Part shown: positions 35,906 through 44,494 of the stretch, piece by piece
Numbering within the stretch: position 1 is the stretch's first letter
Layout of the letters: every line of letters begins with the position of its first letter
Source: Streptomyces dengpaensis
GTDB lineage: Bacteria > Actinomycetota > Actinomycetes > Streptomycetales > Streptomycetaceae
DNA length: 64,000 nt
Reading direction: 5' to 3'
Assembly: GCF_002946835.1 (NCBI RefSeq)
Contig: NZ_CP026652.1
Coordinates: 5,146,001-5,210,000 of the forward strand
Program-made: the position numbers and the translations under genes
Notes under the pieces: generated by a model
Seen by the model: only the letters and a program-made list of their open reading frames with translations
Told to the model about the DNA's origin: nothing
The model's database searches: none

Positions 35906-37110
35906 CCTCCATGTCCTCCCCTGGCAAGGCCATGCCCTCCCTTGACGAGGCCCGCGCACTGCTCGCCGACTTCCCCGTCGTCGACGGCCACAACGACCTC
36001 CCCTGGGCGCTGCGCGAGCAGGTCCGCTACGACCTCGACGCCCGCGACATCGCCACCGACCAGAGCGCCCACCTGCACACCGACCTGGCCCGCCTGCGCG
36101 CGGGCGGGGTCGGCGCCCAGTACTGGTCGGTGTACGTCCGCTCGGACCTGCCCGGAGCGGTCACGGCGACGCTGGAACAGATCGACTGCGTACGGCAGTT
36201 GATCGACCGTCACCCGTCGTACCTGCGCGCCGCGCTGACCGCCGCCGACATGGAGGCGGCGCGAGCGGAGGGCCGTATCGCCTCGCTCATGGGCGCGGAG
36301 GGCGGCCACTCCATCGACAACTCCCTTGCCGTGCTACGGCGGTTGTACGCCCTGGGCGTCCGCTACATGACCCTCACCCACAACGACAACATCGCGTGGG
36401 CGGACTCGGCGACCGACGTCCCGGCCGTCGGCGGTCTGTCGGCCTTCGGCCGTGAGGTCGTACGGGAGATGAACCGCGAGGGCATGCTCGTGGACCTCTC
36501 ACACGTGGCCGCGACGACCATGCGGGACGCGCTCGACACGACCGCCGCGCCGGTGATCTTCTCCCACTCCTCCTCGCGCGCGGTGTGCGACCACCCGCGC
36601 AACATCCCGGACGACGTCCTGGAGCGGCTGCCCGCCAACGGGGGAGTGGCGATGGTGACGTTCGTACCGAAGTTCGTCCTCCAGGCGGCGGTCGACTGGA
36701 CGGCCGCGGCCGACGAGAACATGCGCGCCCACGGCTTCCACCACCTCGACACCACGGCCGGGGGCATGAAGGTCCACCGGGCCTTCGAGGAGGCCAACCC
36801 GCGCCCGATCGCCACGGTGGCGACGGTCGCCGACCACCTCGACCACATGCGCGAGGTCGCGGGCGTCGACCACTTGGGCATCGGCGGCGACTACGACGGC
36901 ACGGCGTTCACGCCGCACGGCCTGGACGACGTCTCCGGCTACCCGAACCTGATCGCCGAGCTGCTGGACCGCGGCTGGTCCCGCGCCGACCTCGCCAAGC
37001 TGACCTGGCAGAACGCCGTACGGGTGCTGGGCGCGGCGGAGGACGTGGCCCGTGACCTCCAGGCGCGGCGCGGTCCGTCGAACGCGACGCGGGAGCAACT
37101 GGACGGCTGA
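35902..37110 (+). CDS. Membrane dipeptidase (M19, renal dipeptidase family)
   Basis: A 402-residue protein; GTG 35902 overlaps purE, and ATG 35911 is an alternative. All binuclear zinc ligands are present: H30 and D32 (DGHNDLPW), E133 (MGAEGGHSI), H201 (DLSHVA), H222 (FSHSSS), and the catalytic-site Asp in GIGGDYDG. It hydrolyses dipeptides, often with L-D stereochemistry. It corresponds to the S. coelicolor enzyme Sco3058, which I recall as structurally characterised. The last 25 bases, stop included, are duplicated downstream. Confidence 0.93.
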   Translation: MTSMSSPGKAMPSLDEARALLADFPVVDGHNDLPWALREQVRYDLDARDIATDQSAHLHTDLARLRAGGVGAQYWSVYVRSDLPGAVTATLEQIDCVRQLIDRHPSYLRAALTAADMEAARAEGRIASLMGAEGGHSIDNSLAVLRRLYALGVRYMTLTHNDNIAWADSATDVPAVGGLSAFGREVVREMNREGMLVDLSHVAATTMRDALDTTAAPVIFSHSSSRAVCDHPRNIPDDVLERLPANGGVAMVTFVPKFVLQAAVDWTAAADENMRAHGFHHLDTTAGGMKVHRAFEEANPRPIATVATVADHLDHMREVAGVDHLGIGGDYDGTAFTPHGLDDVSGYPNLIAELLDRGWSRADLAKLTWQNAVRVLGAAEDVARDLQARRGPSNATREQLDG

Positions 37111-37136
37111 GACGCGGGAGCAGTTGGACGGCTGAC
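37087..37136 (+). repeat. 25-bp tandem duplication of the dipeptidase 3' end, including the stop
   Basis: Units at 37087-37111 and 37112-37136 differ at three positions. Both encode the end ...GluGlnLeuAspGly-stop (GAGCAACTGGACGGCTGA and GAGCAGTTGGACGGCTGA), but 25 bases apart, so the copy is out of frame. Confidence 0.9.
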
Positions 37137-37145
37137 CTGTCCGCC

Positions 37146-37181
37146 GGTGGGCGGGGCGTACCCCCAAACGCCCCACCCACC
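37146..37181 (+). terminator. Terminator-like hairpin after the dipeptidase
   Basis: Arms 37146-37159 (GGTGGGCGGGGCGT) and 37168-37181 (ACGCCCCACCCACC) pair with one mismatch around an 8-base loop. It closes the purKE-dipeptidase operon. Confidence 0.7.
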
Positions 37182-37252
37182 AGGAAGGCCCACGGGCTGC
37201 GTGCCACGGTGGCGGTACTGCGATCTTCACCGTCCACCCCACGGAGCCTGTC

Positions 37253-38389
37253 ATGGCGGAACTGCAGGACGAACTGCACACCACCACTGAGGTGGGAGAG
37301 CTCGACGGGCCCGCTGCCTGGCCCGAGTCCGAGCCGCCGCCCGCCGGCACCGCCGAACCGGAGCTGGAGGGCGGGGCCGGGGCCGACCCGCTGAAGCGGG
37401 CCCGCGCCCTGCTCACCGCGCACCCCGTCGCCGACGGCTACAGCGGTCTGCCCTGGGCACTGCGCCATCTGCCCTGGTTCGACCTGGAGCTGGGTGAGCG
37501 CGCCGTCGACACCGATGTGCCGCGGCTGCGGGAAGGGCACGTGGGCGTGCTGTTCTGGTCGCTGCACCTGCCCGAGGGCCTGGCCGGGGACCGGGCCGTC
37601 GGCGCGACCATGGAGCAGCTCGACCTGGTGAAGACGGTGGTCCATGCGCACCCCGAGGGCCTGCGCATGGCGTACAGCACCACCGGGATCGCCGACGCCC
37701 GTAACTGCGGGCGCGTGGCCGTCATGCTCGGCCCCGCCGGAGCGGCCGCGCTCGGCGACTCGCTCGGCATACTGCGCTGTCTGCACACCCTCGGCCTGCG
37801 TGTCCTCACGCTGTCGGGCGCCTCCTGGGCGAGCGAGGCGGGCCTGACCCGGTTCGGCGAGGAGATGCTGCGCGAGATGAACCGCGTCGGCATGCTCGCC
37901 GACCTCTCCGGCACCTCGGAAGCCACCATCAGCCGCGTCTTCGCGGTCTCCAAGGCCCCGGTCCTCTTCACCCGCTCCGCGGCCTGGGCCCTGCGCCCCC
38001 ACCCGGCCAACCTCCCCGACGAGGTCCTCGTCGAGCTGGGCGCCGTCAAGGGCCTGTGCCTCGTCCCGCTCACGGCCGAGCAGACGGGCCCGACCGTACG
38101 GGACGTCGCCGACCACCTCGACCACATCCGCACCCTCGCGGGCGCGCAGTGCGTCGGCCTCTCGGGGACGTACGACTCCGGAGCCGCCCACCCGCAGGAC
38201 CTGCCCGACGCCTCCTGCTACCCCCACCTGATCGCCGAGCTCCTCTCCCGTGGATGGACCGAGACCGACCTCGCCCTGCTCACCTGGGGCAACGTCCAAC
38301 GCATCCTGCGCGGCGCGGACTTCACGGCGCGCTCCCTGCAACAGCGCCGCAAGCCATCACTGGCGAGGATCGCGGACCTGGACGGCTGA
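37253..38389 (+). CDS. Dipeptidase-fold paralogue lacking all metal ligands (pseudoenzyme)
   Basis: A 378-residue protein paralogous to the gene just upstream, with GGAG before the ATG. An acidic, Pro/Glu-rich N-terminal extension (1-45) precedes the M19 fold. Every catalytic ligand is replaced: HxD becomes Y63-x-G65 (DGYSGLPW), Glu133 becomes Ala162 (LGPAGAAAL), His201 becomes Gly220 (DLSGTS), His222 becomes Arg241 (LFTRSA), and GGDYDG becomes SGTYDS. Scaffold motifs such as VRDVADHLDHIRTLAG are kept and the frame is intact, so it is maintained for another role, perhaps binding peptides or regulating its sister enzyme. Confidence 0.85.
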   Translation: MAELQDELHTTTEVGELDGPAAWPESEPPPAGTAEPELEGGAGADPLKRARALLTAHPVADGYSGLPWALRHLPWFDLELGERAVDTDVPRLREGHVGVLFWSLHLPEGLAGDRAVGATMEQLDLVKTVVHAHPEGLRMAYSTTGIADARNCGRVAVMLGPAGAAALGDSLGILRCLHTLGLRVLTLSGASWASEAGLTRFGEEMLREMNRVGMLADLSGTSEATISRVFAVSKAPVLFTRSAAWALRPHPANLPDEVLVELGAVKGLCLVPLTAEQTGPTVRDVADHLDHIRTLAGAQCVGLSGTYDSGAAHPQDLPDASCYPHLIAELLSRGWTETDLALLTWGNVQRILRGADFTARSLQQRRKPSLARIADLDG

Positions 38390-38448
38390 CCCGTCCTGTC
38401 GGGAGCGCTCGATCCGGCAGCAGGCACACAGAGACAGAGCCTCCGGAA

Positions 38449-38808
38449 TCAGCAGGCGCACAGGCAGAAGGGATGCCCCGCCGGGTCCGCGTAAACCCGC
38501 CACGAGCGTGAGCGGTCCTCGGTGTCCAGCGGCTTCGCCCCGAGGGCGAGGACGGCCTTCTCCGCCGTGTCCAGGTCGTCGACGGTCAGGTCCAGGTGGA
38601 ACTGCTGCGAGGCGTCGGGCGCCGGCCACCGCGGCGGTACGTGGTTCGGGGCGGCCTGGAACGCCAGCGGGTGGCCGCCGGGCGTGTCCAGGTCGATCCA
38701 GTCGTCCTCCCCGCTGACCGTGCCGCCCAGCACCTCGGCGTAGAACCCGGCGAGGGCACGGGGGTCGGGACAGTCCAGGACGACGACGCCCAGCTTGGCG
38801 AGAGCCAT
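38449..38808 (-). CDS. VOC/glyoxalase-superfamily protein
   Basis: A 119-residue protein with a strong GAGGAGGAAG before the ATG. Two beta-alpha-beta-beta-beta halves: LGVVVLDCPDPRALAGFYAE and FHLDLTVDDLDTAEKAVLAL, then YADPAGHPFCLC. It resembles small lyase/dioxygenase-like or antibiotic-binding VOC proteins with unknown substrate. It is divergent from a CGNR regulator and may be its target. Confidence 0.85.
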   Translation of the reverse strand: MALAKLGVVVLDCPDPRALAGFYAEVLGGTVSGEDDWIDLDTPGGHPLAFQAAPNHVPPRWPAPDASQQFHLDLTVDDLDTAEKAVLALGAKPLDTEDRSRSWRVYADPAGHPFCLCAC

Positions 38809-38837
38809 GACTTCCTCCTCGAAGCATTACGGCGTTC

Positions 38838-38874
38838 GGTTACCCATAGAGGCGAGTAACCGGTAACGGTTACT
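38838..38874. promoter_or_regulatory. Candidate operator between VOC and CGNR genes
   Basis: A perfect inverted repeat AGTAACC (38855-38861) and GGTTACT (38868-38874) around GGTAAC, plus a further GGTTACC at 38838-38844 and GGTAACG near 38892. Repeated GTTACC half-sites in a 99-base divergent gap suggest control of both genes by the CGNR protein. Confidence 0.6.
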
Positions 38875-38907
38875 GCATGCTCCCGCATAGGAGGTAACGT
38901 CGCAAGC

Positions 38908-39408
38908 ATGAGTGAGAGAGCGCCCGCGCCCGGGGGACTGGCCCTCGTGGAGGCCCTGGTCAACACCGTGGACCTGGAGTCGGGCGCCGACACGCTGGAC
39001 ACGGCCGAGGGGCGCGCCGTGTTCGGCGTCGCGGAGCGGGACGTGGCGGATGTACGAGAACTGCGCGAGTCCCTGCGCGCCGTGTGCCTGGCGCATGCCG
39101 GTCACCCGCCGCACCGCGAGGTGACACCCCTGGGCGAGCTGCTGGCGCGCGCGCCCCTGTATGTGGCGGTCGACGCGCGGGACGGCTCGGCGGCCCTCGC
39201 CCCGGCCGACGACGGCCCGCTGCTCTCCCGTGTTGCGACGGCCGTGGCGGAGGCCCTCACCGCGGGCACCTGGCTCCGCCTCAAGGCCTGCGAACTGCCC
39301 GAATGTCACTGGGCGTACTACGACCGCAGTCCCGCGGGCCGGGGCCGCTGGTGCTCGATGTCGGTGTGCGGGGCACGCGTGAAGATGCGGCGATACCGCG
39401 CCAAGTAG
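38908..39408 (+). CDS. ABATE/CGNR zinc-finger regulator
   Basis: A 166-residue protein. The N-terminal ABATE domain is about 1-115 (LALVEALVNTVDLESGADTL). The C-terminal zinc finger is CELPECHWAYYD followed by RGRWCSMSVCGAR, i.e. the CxxxC, WCSxxxCGNR pattern with Ala for Asn. These are stress-type DNA-binding regulators in actinobacteria. AGGAGG is upstream. It probably acts on the palindromic sites in the divergent gap. Confidence 0.85.
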   Translation: MSERAPAPGGLALVEALVNTVDLESGADTLDTAEGRAVFGVAERDVADVRELRESLRAVCLAHAGHPPHREVTPLGELLARAPLYVAVDARDGSAALAPADDGPLLSRVATAVAEALTAGTWLRLKACELPECHWAYYDRSPAGRGRWCSMSVCGARVKMRRYRAK

Positions 39409-39524
39409 GCCTGGGGCAGGCGGAGTCGGGCGGTCGTCGCTCGGCGCGCGGCGATGTGGTGCAGAATGCAACAGACGCCGATCCGGCCGACTGAGCCTCG
39501 GCCGGACCGGCGTCACCCTTGTTT

Positions 39525-39664
39525 TCAGGCGGCCGGGCGGCCCGTCGCCATCAGGCGGTCGGGCGGCTCATGGCCTCGCCCGTATCTTCAGGCGGCCGGG
39601 CGGCCCGTCGCTATCAAGCGGTCGGGCGGCCCATCGCGTCACCCGTGTCTTCAGGCGGTCGGGC
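39525..39664 (-). repeat. Alternating 26/37-bp array from the UDP-glucose dehydrogenase 3' end
   Basis: Five copies of a core that on the coding strand encodes Met-Gly-Arg-Pro-Thr-Ala-stop. Units lie at 39525, 39551, 39588 and 39614, and the gene's own end starts at 39651. Spacing alternates 26, 37, 26, 37, a 63-bp higher-order repeat. Each core starts TCAGGCGG or TCAAGCGG on the plus strand, i.e. the stop codon. Confidence 0.9.
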
Positions 39665-40994
39665 GCCCCATCGCCCGGTACGTCCACCCGGCCCGCCGCC
39701 ACGCCTCGGGGTCGAGGGCGTTGCGGCCGTCCAGGATCACCTGAGCCCCGGCCACCTGGCCGAGGACGGCCGGGTCCAGCTCCCGGAACTCGCGCCACTC
39801 CGTCAGATGCAGGACGACGTCGGCACCGCGCACGGCCTCCACGGCGGAGCCGGCGTACCCGAGCGTCGGGAAGAGCCGCCGCGCGTTCTCCATGGCCTTC
39901 GGGTCGTAGACGGTGACCTGGCCGCCCTGGAGGTGGATCTGCCCGGCGACGTTCAGCGCGGGTGAGTCCCGCACGTCGTCCGAGTCCGGCTTGAAGCTCG
40001 CGCCGAGCACGGCGACCCTCTTGCCGAGGAAGGAACCGCCCCAGAGCGCCTCCCGGGCCATCTCCACCATCTGGCCGCGGCGCCGCATGTTGATGGAGTC
40101 GATCTCGCGCAGGAAGGTCAGCGCCTGGTCGGCACCCAGCTCACCGGCACGGGCCATGAACGCGCGGATGTCCTTCGGCAGACACCCGCCACCGAACCCG
40201 ATCCCCGCCCGCAGGAACTTCTTCCCGATCCGCTCGTCGTGCCCTATGGCCTCGGCCAGCTTGGCGACATCGCCGCCGGCGGCCTCGCAGACCTCGGCCA
40301 TCGCGTTGATGAAGGAGATCTTGGTGGCGAGGAAGGAGTTCGCGGAGGTCTTCACCAGCTCGGCGGTAGGGAAGTCGGTCACCACGAAGGGCGTGCCCTC
40401 GGCGACCGGCGTCACGTACACCTCGCGCAGCAGCTTCTCGGCCCGCTCGCTGCGCACGCCCACCACTATCCGGTCGGGGTGCAGGGTGTCCTTCACGGCG
40501 AAGCCCTCGCGCAGGAACTCCGGGTTCCAGGCGAGCTCGGCGTCCTCACCCGCGGGCGAGAGCTCCGCGAGCCGGGCGGCGAGGCGCTCCGCCGAGCCGA
40601 CGGGCACGGTGGACTTGCCGACGACGAGGGCGGGACCGCGCAGATGCGGCGCGAGCGTCTCGAAGGCGGCGTCGACGTACGACATGTCGCACGCGTACTC
40701 ACCGTGCTTCTGCGGCGTGTTCACACAGACGAAGTGGATGTCGCCGAACGCTCCGACCTCGGCCCAGTCCATGGTGAACCGAAGCCGCCCGGTGGATCCC
40801 TCGATCCCGGCGACATGCTTGCGCAGCAGCTCTTCGAGCCCGGGCTCGTACATCGGGACCTCGCCCCGCTGGAGCATCTCGATCTTCTCGGGCACGACGT
40901 CCAGGCCCAGCACTTCGAACCCGAGCTCGGCCATGGCCGCGGCGTGCGTGGCGCCGAGATAGCCGGTGCCGATCACGGTGATCTTGAGGGCCAT
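39651..40994 (-). CDS. ugd: UDP-glucose 6-dehydrogenase
   Basis: A 447-residue protein of full length. Rossmann start KITVIGTGYLGATHAA, catalytic Cys271 in GFGGGCLPKDI, K215 in ELVKTSANSF, and C-terminal NAD domain GKRVAVLGASFKPDSDDVRDSP. It oxidises UDP-glucose to UDP-glucuronate with two NAD+, feeding cell-wall or teichuronic-type polymers. That fits the neighbouring LCP ligases and glycosyltransferase. The stop region is tandemly repeated downstream. Confidence 0.95.
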   Translation of the reverse strand: MALKITVIGTGYLGATHAAAMAELGFEVLGLDVVPEKIEMLQRGEVPMYEPGLEELLRKHVAGIEGSTGRLRFTMDWAEVGAFGDIHFVCVNTPQKHGEYACDMSYVDAAFETLAPHLRGPALVVGKSTVPVGSAERLAARLAELSPAGEDAELAWNPEFLREGFAVKDTLHPDRIVVGVRSERAEKLLREVYVTPVAEGTPFVVTDFPTAELVKTSANSFLATKISFINAMAEVCEAAGGDVAKLAEAIGHDERIGKKFLRAGIGFGGGCLPKDIRAFMARAGELGADQALTFLREIDSINMRRRGQMVEMAREALWGGSFLGKRVAVLGASFKPDSDDVRDSPALNVAGQIHLQGGQVTVYDPKAMENARRLFPTLGYAGSAVEAVRGADVVLHLTEWREFRELDPAVLGQVAGAQVILDGRNALDPEAWRRAGWTYRAMGRPTA

Positions 40995-41118
40995 GGGTAC
41001 TCCAGAGAGTGGACGGGGGCGGTGCGGGCCCGAGCATAGTCGGAGGGGCTGACGGGCAACTTGCCCTCTGTCGCCAAGCTCACGTACCCGTGCCGTGGTC
41101 GGCCCTCTAAAATTTGGG

Positions 41119-41132
41119 TTACTTAACGGTAA
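41119..41132. promoter_or_regulatory. Candidate operator/promoter patch of the acyl-CoA dehydrogenase gene
   Basis: TTACTTAACGGTAA forms a TTAC/GTAA inverted repeat within an AT-rich patch (TAAAATTTGGGTTACTTAAC). It lies 37 bases before the TTG start. It resembles sites of FadR/TetR-type regulators. Inference only. Confidence 0.4.
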
Positions 41133-41168
41133 TTAGCGCCACCTGCGTCCCTTGGAGCGTGAGAGACC

Positions 41169-42326
41169 TTGGCCGGATCGGCTGATTTCGACCTGTACCG
41201 CCCGTCCGAGGAGCACGACATGCTCCGGGACGCGATCCGTTCGCTGGCCGAGGCGAAAATCGCGCCGTACGCCGCAGCGGTCGACGAGGAAGCCCGCTTC
41301 CCCCAGGAAGCCCTGGACGCGCTGGTCGCGGGCGACCTGCACGCCGTGCACGTACCGGAGACCTACGGCGGCGCGGGCGCCGACGCCCTGGCGACGGTGA
41401 TCGTGATCGAGGAGGTCGCGCGGGTCTGCGCCTCGTCCTCCCTCATCCCCGCGGTGAACAAGCTCGGCTCCCTCCCCGTGATCCTCTCCGGCTCGGAGGA
41501 CCTCAAGAAGAAGTACCTGTCCCCCCTGGCCAAGGGCGACGCGATGTTCTCGTACTGCCTCTCCGAGCCGGACGCGGGCTCGGACGCGGCGGGCATGAAG
41601 ACGAAGGCGGTCCGCGACGGCGACTTCTACGTCCTGAACGGCGTGAAGCGCTGGATCACCAACGCCGGCGTCTCGGACTACTACACGGTGATGGCGGTCA
41701 CGGACCCCACGAAGCGCTCGAAGGGCATCAGTGCCTTCGTGGTCGAGAAGTCGGACGAGGGTGTCTCCTTCGGCGCCCCGGAGAAGAAGCTCGGCATCAA
41801 GGGCTCCCCGACGCGCGAGGTCTACCTCGACAACGTCCGCATCCCCGCCGACCGCATGATCGGCGAGGAGGGCACCGGCTTCGCGACCGCCATGAAGACC
41901 CTGGACCACACCCGCATCACGATCGCGGCCCAGGCCCTCGGCATCGCCCAGGGCGCCCTCGACTACGCCAAGGGCTACGTCCAGGAGCGCAAGCAGTTCG
42001 GCAAGCCGATCGCCGACTTCCAGGGCATCCAGTTCATGCTCGCCGACATGGCGATGAAGATAGAGGCGGCCCGCCAGCTGACGTACGCGGCAGCGGCCAA
42101 GTCCGAGCGCGGCGACAGCGACCTCACCTTCCAGGGCGCGGCGGCCAAGTGCTTCGCCTCGGACGTCGCGATGGAGGTCACGACGGACGCCGTCCAACTC
42201 CTCGGCGGATACGGCTACACCCGCGACTACCCGGTCGAGCGCATGATGCGCGACGCGAAGATCACGCAGATTTATGAAGGCACGAATCAGGTTCAGCGGA
42301 TCGTCATGGCCCGCAACCTGCCGTAG
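41169..42326 (+). CDS. Acyl-CoA dehydrogenase
   Basis: A 385-residue flavoprotein, apparently starting at TTG 41169. FAD/substrate motifs: MFSYCLSEPDAGSDAAGM, RWITNAG, ERKQFGKPIADFQGIQFMLADM, LGGYGYTRDYPVERMMRD. The catalytic base is E370 in QIYEGTNQVQRI. It catalyses the alpha-beta dehydrogenation of acyl-CoA in beta-oxidation or branched-chain amino acid breakdown. It corresponds to the fadE25 position in mycobacteria, near purE/purK. Confidence 0.94.
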   Translation: MAGSADFDLYRPSEEHDMLRDAIRSLAEAKIAPYAAAVDEEARFPQEALDALVAGDLHAVHVPETYGGAGADALATVIVIEEVARVCASSSLIPAVNKLGSLPVILSGSEDLKKKYLSPLAKGDAMFSYCLSEPDAGSDAAGMKTKAVRDGDFYVLNGVKRWITNAGVSDYYTVMAVTDPTKRSKGISAFVVEKSDEGVSFGAPEKKLGIKGSPTREVYLDNVRIPADRMIGEEGTGFATAMKTLDHTRITIAAQALGIAQGALDYAKGYVQERKQFGKPIADFQGIQFMLADMAMKIEAARQLTYAAAAKSERGDSDLTFQGAAAKCFASDVAMEVTTDAVQLLGGYGYTRDYPVERMMRDAKITQIYEGTNQVQRIVMARNLP

Positions 42327-42345
42327 TCCCCGCTTCGGCGGCAGC

Positions 42346-42386
42346 AATGAGGAGAGGCACCCGGGACCCGGGTGCCTCTCCTCATT
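42346..42386. terminator. Bidirectional terminator after the acyl-CoA dehydrogenase
   Basis: A perfect 19-bp stem (42346-42364 with 42368-42386) and a 3-base loop GAC. It is followed by two copies of a GTCATGGC(T/A)GTCACGGG segment at about 42387-42425 before the convergent LCP stop. Confidence 0.85.
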
Positions 42387-42460
42387 GTCATGGCTGTCAC
42401 GGGCCGAGTTGTCATGGCAGTCACGGGGACGACCGGACCGTGACTCACCCGCGGCCGGGC

Positions 42461-43744
42461 TCAGTCGCCCGTCACCGTCACCTTCTCGTCGTTCTTCAGC
42501 TCCTCCACCAGCTTCTTCATCTTGGTCTTGTCCCAGAGGAGGTTGCCGCCCGAGGAGCCGGAGATCGGCATGTTCATCGACGTGCCGTCGCCGCCGCTGA
42601 CGCTCTTCATGGCCCAGAACATGTCGGCGAGGTCGAACAGGCCCATGTCCTTGTCGACGATCAGGGTGTCCAGGCCCGCGCTCATGGTCGGGTAGAGCTT
42701 GAAGGGGTTCAGGACCGTGCTCGGCGTCGCGACCTGGTTGGCCAGCGCGGAGAGGAACTTCTGCTGGTTCTTCGTACGGTCCAGGTCGCTGCCCGCGAGC
42801 GCGTACCGGGTACGGACGAACGCGAGCGCCTGTTCACCGTTGAGGGTCTGCTTGCCCGCCTCGAAGTCGGCGCCGGACTTGGAGTCCTTCATGCCGCCCT
42901 TGGGGATCTCGATCTCCACGCCGCCGACCGAGTCAACGATGTTCGCGAAGCCCGCGAAGCCGATCTCCACGTAGTGGTCGATGTGCAGGCCGGTGTTGTA
43001 CTCGACCGTGCGGACCAGCAGTTCGGGGCCGTCCTCGGCGTACGCCGCGTTCAGCTTCACGTGCCGGCCGGTGCCCTGGTAGGTCTTGCCGGACTCGGAG
43101 CCCACGAACGTCGGTATCTCCACGTCCGAGTCGCGGGGCAGGGATATGAGCGTAGACCCGTTGCCGCCGGTGTGCAGGATCATCATCGAGTCCGTGCGCT
43201 TGCCCTCGGAGGAGCCGGTGTGCAGCCTCTTCTTGTCATCGGCGGACATGCCGGCGCGGCTGTCGGAGCCGACGATCAGATAGTTCGTGCCCTCGCCCGC
43301 CTCGGGCCGGTCGATGACCTTCGAGAGATCCACGTCACGGTTGAGCTTGGAGTCCGCCCAGAAGTACGTGCCCACGGAGACCACGATCAGCAGCGTGACC
43401 AGCGTGATCGTGGTCACCTTGATCCGGCGACGCCAGTTCGGGCGCGGACGGTCCTGATAGTAGGGGTCGGGATCGTTGTCGTTCGGCACGAAGCCGCCGC
43501 CGCCGTAGACCTGGCCCGTGTTGTACCCGGAGTCGTACCCGTTGCCGTATCCGTCGTCGTACGTCGGCTGTTGGGGCACGCCGTACGGCGGCGCCCCCGG
43601 GCCCGGTGCGGGCGACGTCGGGCCGCGCCGGACCTGCCGCATCACGCGGGCGCTCTCAGGCTGTGCGCCTGCGCTGCCGCGTCCGTAGCGGTTGCCGCGA
43701 CTGCTGCGGTTTTCGTCGGACCACGCCTCGGGCCAATCATTCAT
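42461..43744 (-). CDS. LytR-CpsA-Psr (LCP) family glycopolymer ligase 1
   Basis: A 427-residue protein. Long N-terminal cytoplasmic part rich in Gly/Tyr/Asn (about 1-105), one membrane span near 110-130 (TTITLVTLLIVVSVGTYFW), and an extracellular LCP domain. Core motifs: YLIVGSDSR, RTDSMMILH, LISLPRDSDVEIP, HVKLNAAYAEDGP and LAFVRTRY. LCP enzymes transfer glycopolymers from undecaprenyl-PP carriers to peptidoglycan. There is no LytR_C domain, unlike three of its neighbours. The initiation site is uncertain; no clear Shine-Dalgarno. Confidence 0.9.
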   Translation of the reverse strand: MNDWPEAWSDENRSSRGNRYGRGSAGAQPESARVMRQVRRGPTSPAPGPGAPPYGVPQQPTYDDGYGNGYDSGYNTGQVYGGGGFVPNDNDPDPYYQDRPRPNWRRRIKVTTITLVTLLIVVSVGTYFWADSKLNRDVDLSKVIDRPEAGEGTNYLIVGSDSRAGMSADDKKRLHTGSSEGKRTDSMMILHTGGNGSTLISLPRDSDVEIPTFVGSESGKTYQGTGRHVKLNAAYAEDGPELLVRTVEYNTGLHIDHYVEIGFAGFANIVDSVGGVEIEIPKGGMKDSKSGADFEAGKQTLNGEQALAFVRTRYALAGSDLDRTKNQQKFLSALANQVATPSTVLNPFKLYPTMSAGLDTLIVDKDMGLFDLADMFWAMKSVSGGDGTSMNMPISGSSGGNLLWDKTKMKKLVEELKNDEKVTVTGD

Positions 43745-43864
43745 GCGGACCAGTGTGCAGGGCCCCACGGTGTGGCTTACAAGAGAGTAGGGAGATCTGC
43801 GTCACGGCTGTTGCAGAGCTGATGCAAAGCGGGTCTTGTGTGCCCCCGGCATAAGGTGGACGCC

Positions 43865-44413
43865 ATGACAGACCAGGCCCTCAACCCGGAATCCGACATT
43901 CCGGGTAAGCCGACCTCCGCGTCCCGGACCACCCTCAGCCACATCATGACCCACAACGACACCAACCTTCTGGGAACGGTGCACGGAGGAGTGATCATGA
44001 AGCTCGTCGACGACGCGGCGGGCGCGGTGGCCGGCAGGCACTCCGGCGGGCCCGCCGTCACCGCCTCCATGGACGAGATGGCCTTCCTGGAACCCGTCCG
44101 CGTAGGCGACCTCGTCCATGTGAAGGCCCAGGTGAACTGGACCGGTCGTACGTCGATGGAGGTCGGTGTCCGCGTCCTGGCCGAGCGTTGGAACGAATCC
44201 ACGCCACCCCAGCAGGTCGGCTCGGCCTACCTCGTCTTCGCCGCCGTCGACGCCGACGGCAAGCCCCGCCGCGTCCCACCGGTGCTCCCGGAGACCGAGC
44301 GCGACAAGCGCCGCTACCAGGAGGCCCAGATCCGCCGCAGCCACCGACTGGCCCGCCGCCGCGCCATCATGGAGCTCCGCGAGAAGCGTGCGGCGGAAGG
44401 CCTCGACGACTAG
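43865..44413 (+). CDS. Acyl-CoA thioesterase, hotdog fold
   Basis: A 182-residue protein from ATG 43865 with AAGGTGG upstream. Single hotdog domain: NDTNLLGTVHGGVIMKLVDDAAG is the BACH/YciA-type catalytic loop, then VGDLVHVKAQVNWTGRTSMEVGV. The basic helical C-terminus (RRSHRLARRRAIMELREK) is extended. It hydrolyses acyl-CoA in the cytoplasm. It is divergent from LCP 1. The codons around its stop begin a 12-bp repeat array. Confidence 0.9.
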   Translation: MTDQALNPESDIPGKPTSASRTTLSHIMTHNDTNLLGTVHGGVIMKLVDDAAGAVAGRHSGGPAVTASMDEMAFLEPVRVGDLVHVKAQVNWTGRTSMEVGVRVLAERWNESTPPQQVGSAYLVFAAVDADGKPRRVPPVLPETERDKRRYQEAQIRRSHRLARRRAIMELREKRAAEGLDD

Positions 44414-44466
44414 GGAGACGACCAGGGACCGGCCAGGGCGACAACCAGGGATACGACCAGGGATTC
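44408..44466 (+). repeat. 12-bp tandem array from the thioesterase 3' end, including the stop
   Basis: Units GACTAGGGAGAC (with the stop TAG), GACCAGGGACCG, GCCAGGGCGAC, AACCAGGGATAC, GACCAGGGATTC. In later copies the stop TAG has become CAG. Confidence 0.85.
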
Positions 44467-44494
44467 GGAGACGCGGGCCTCGCGGTTCGGTGTC

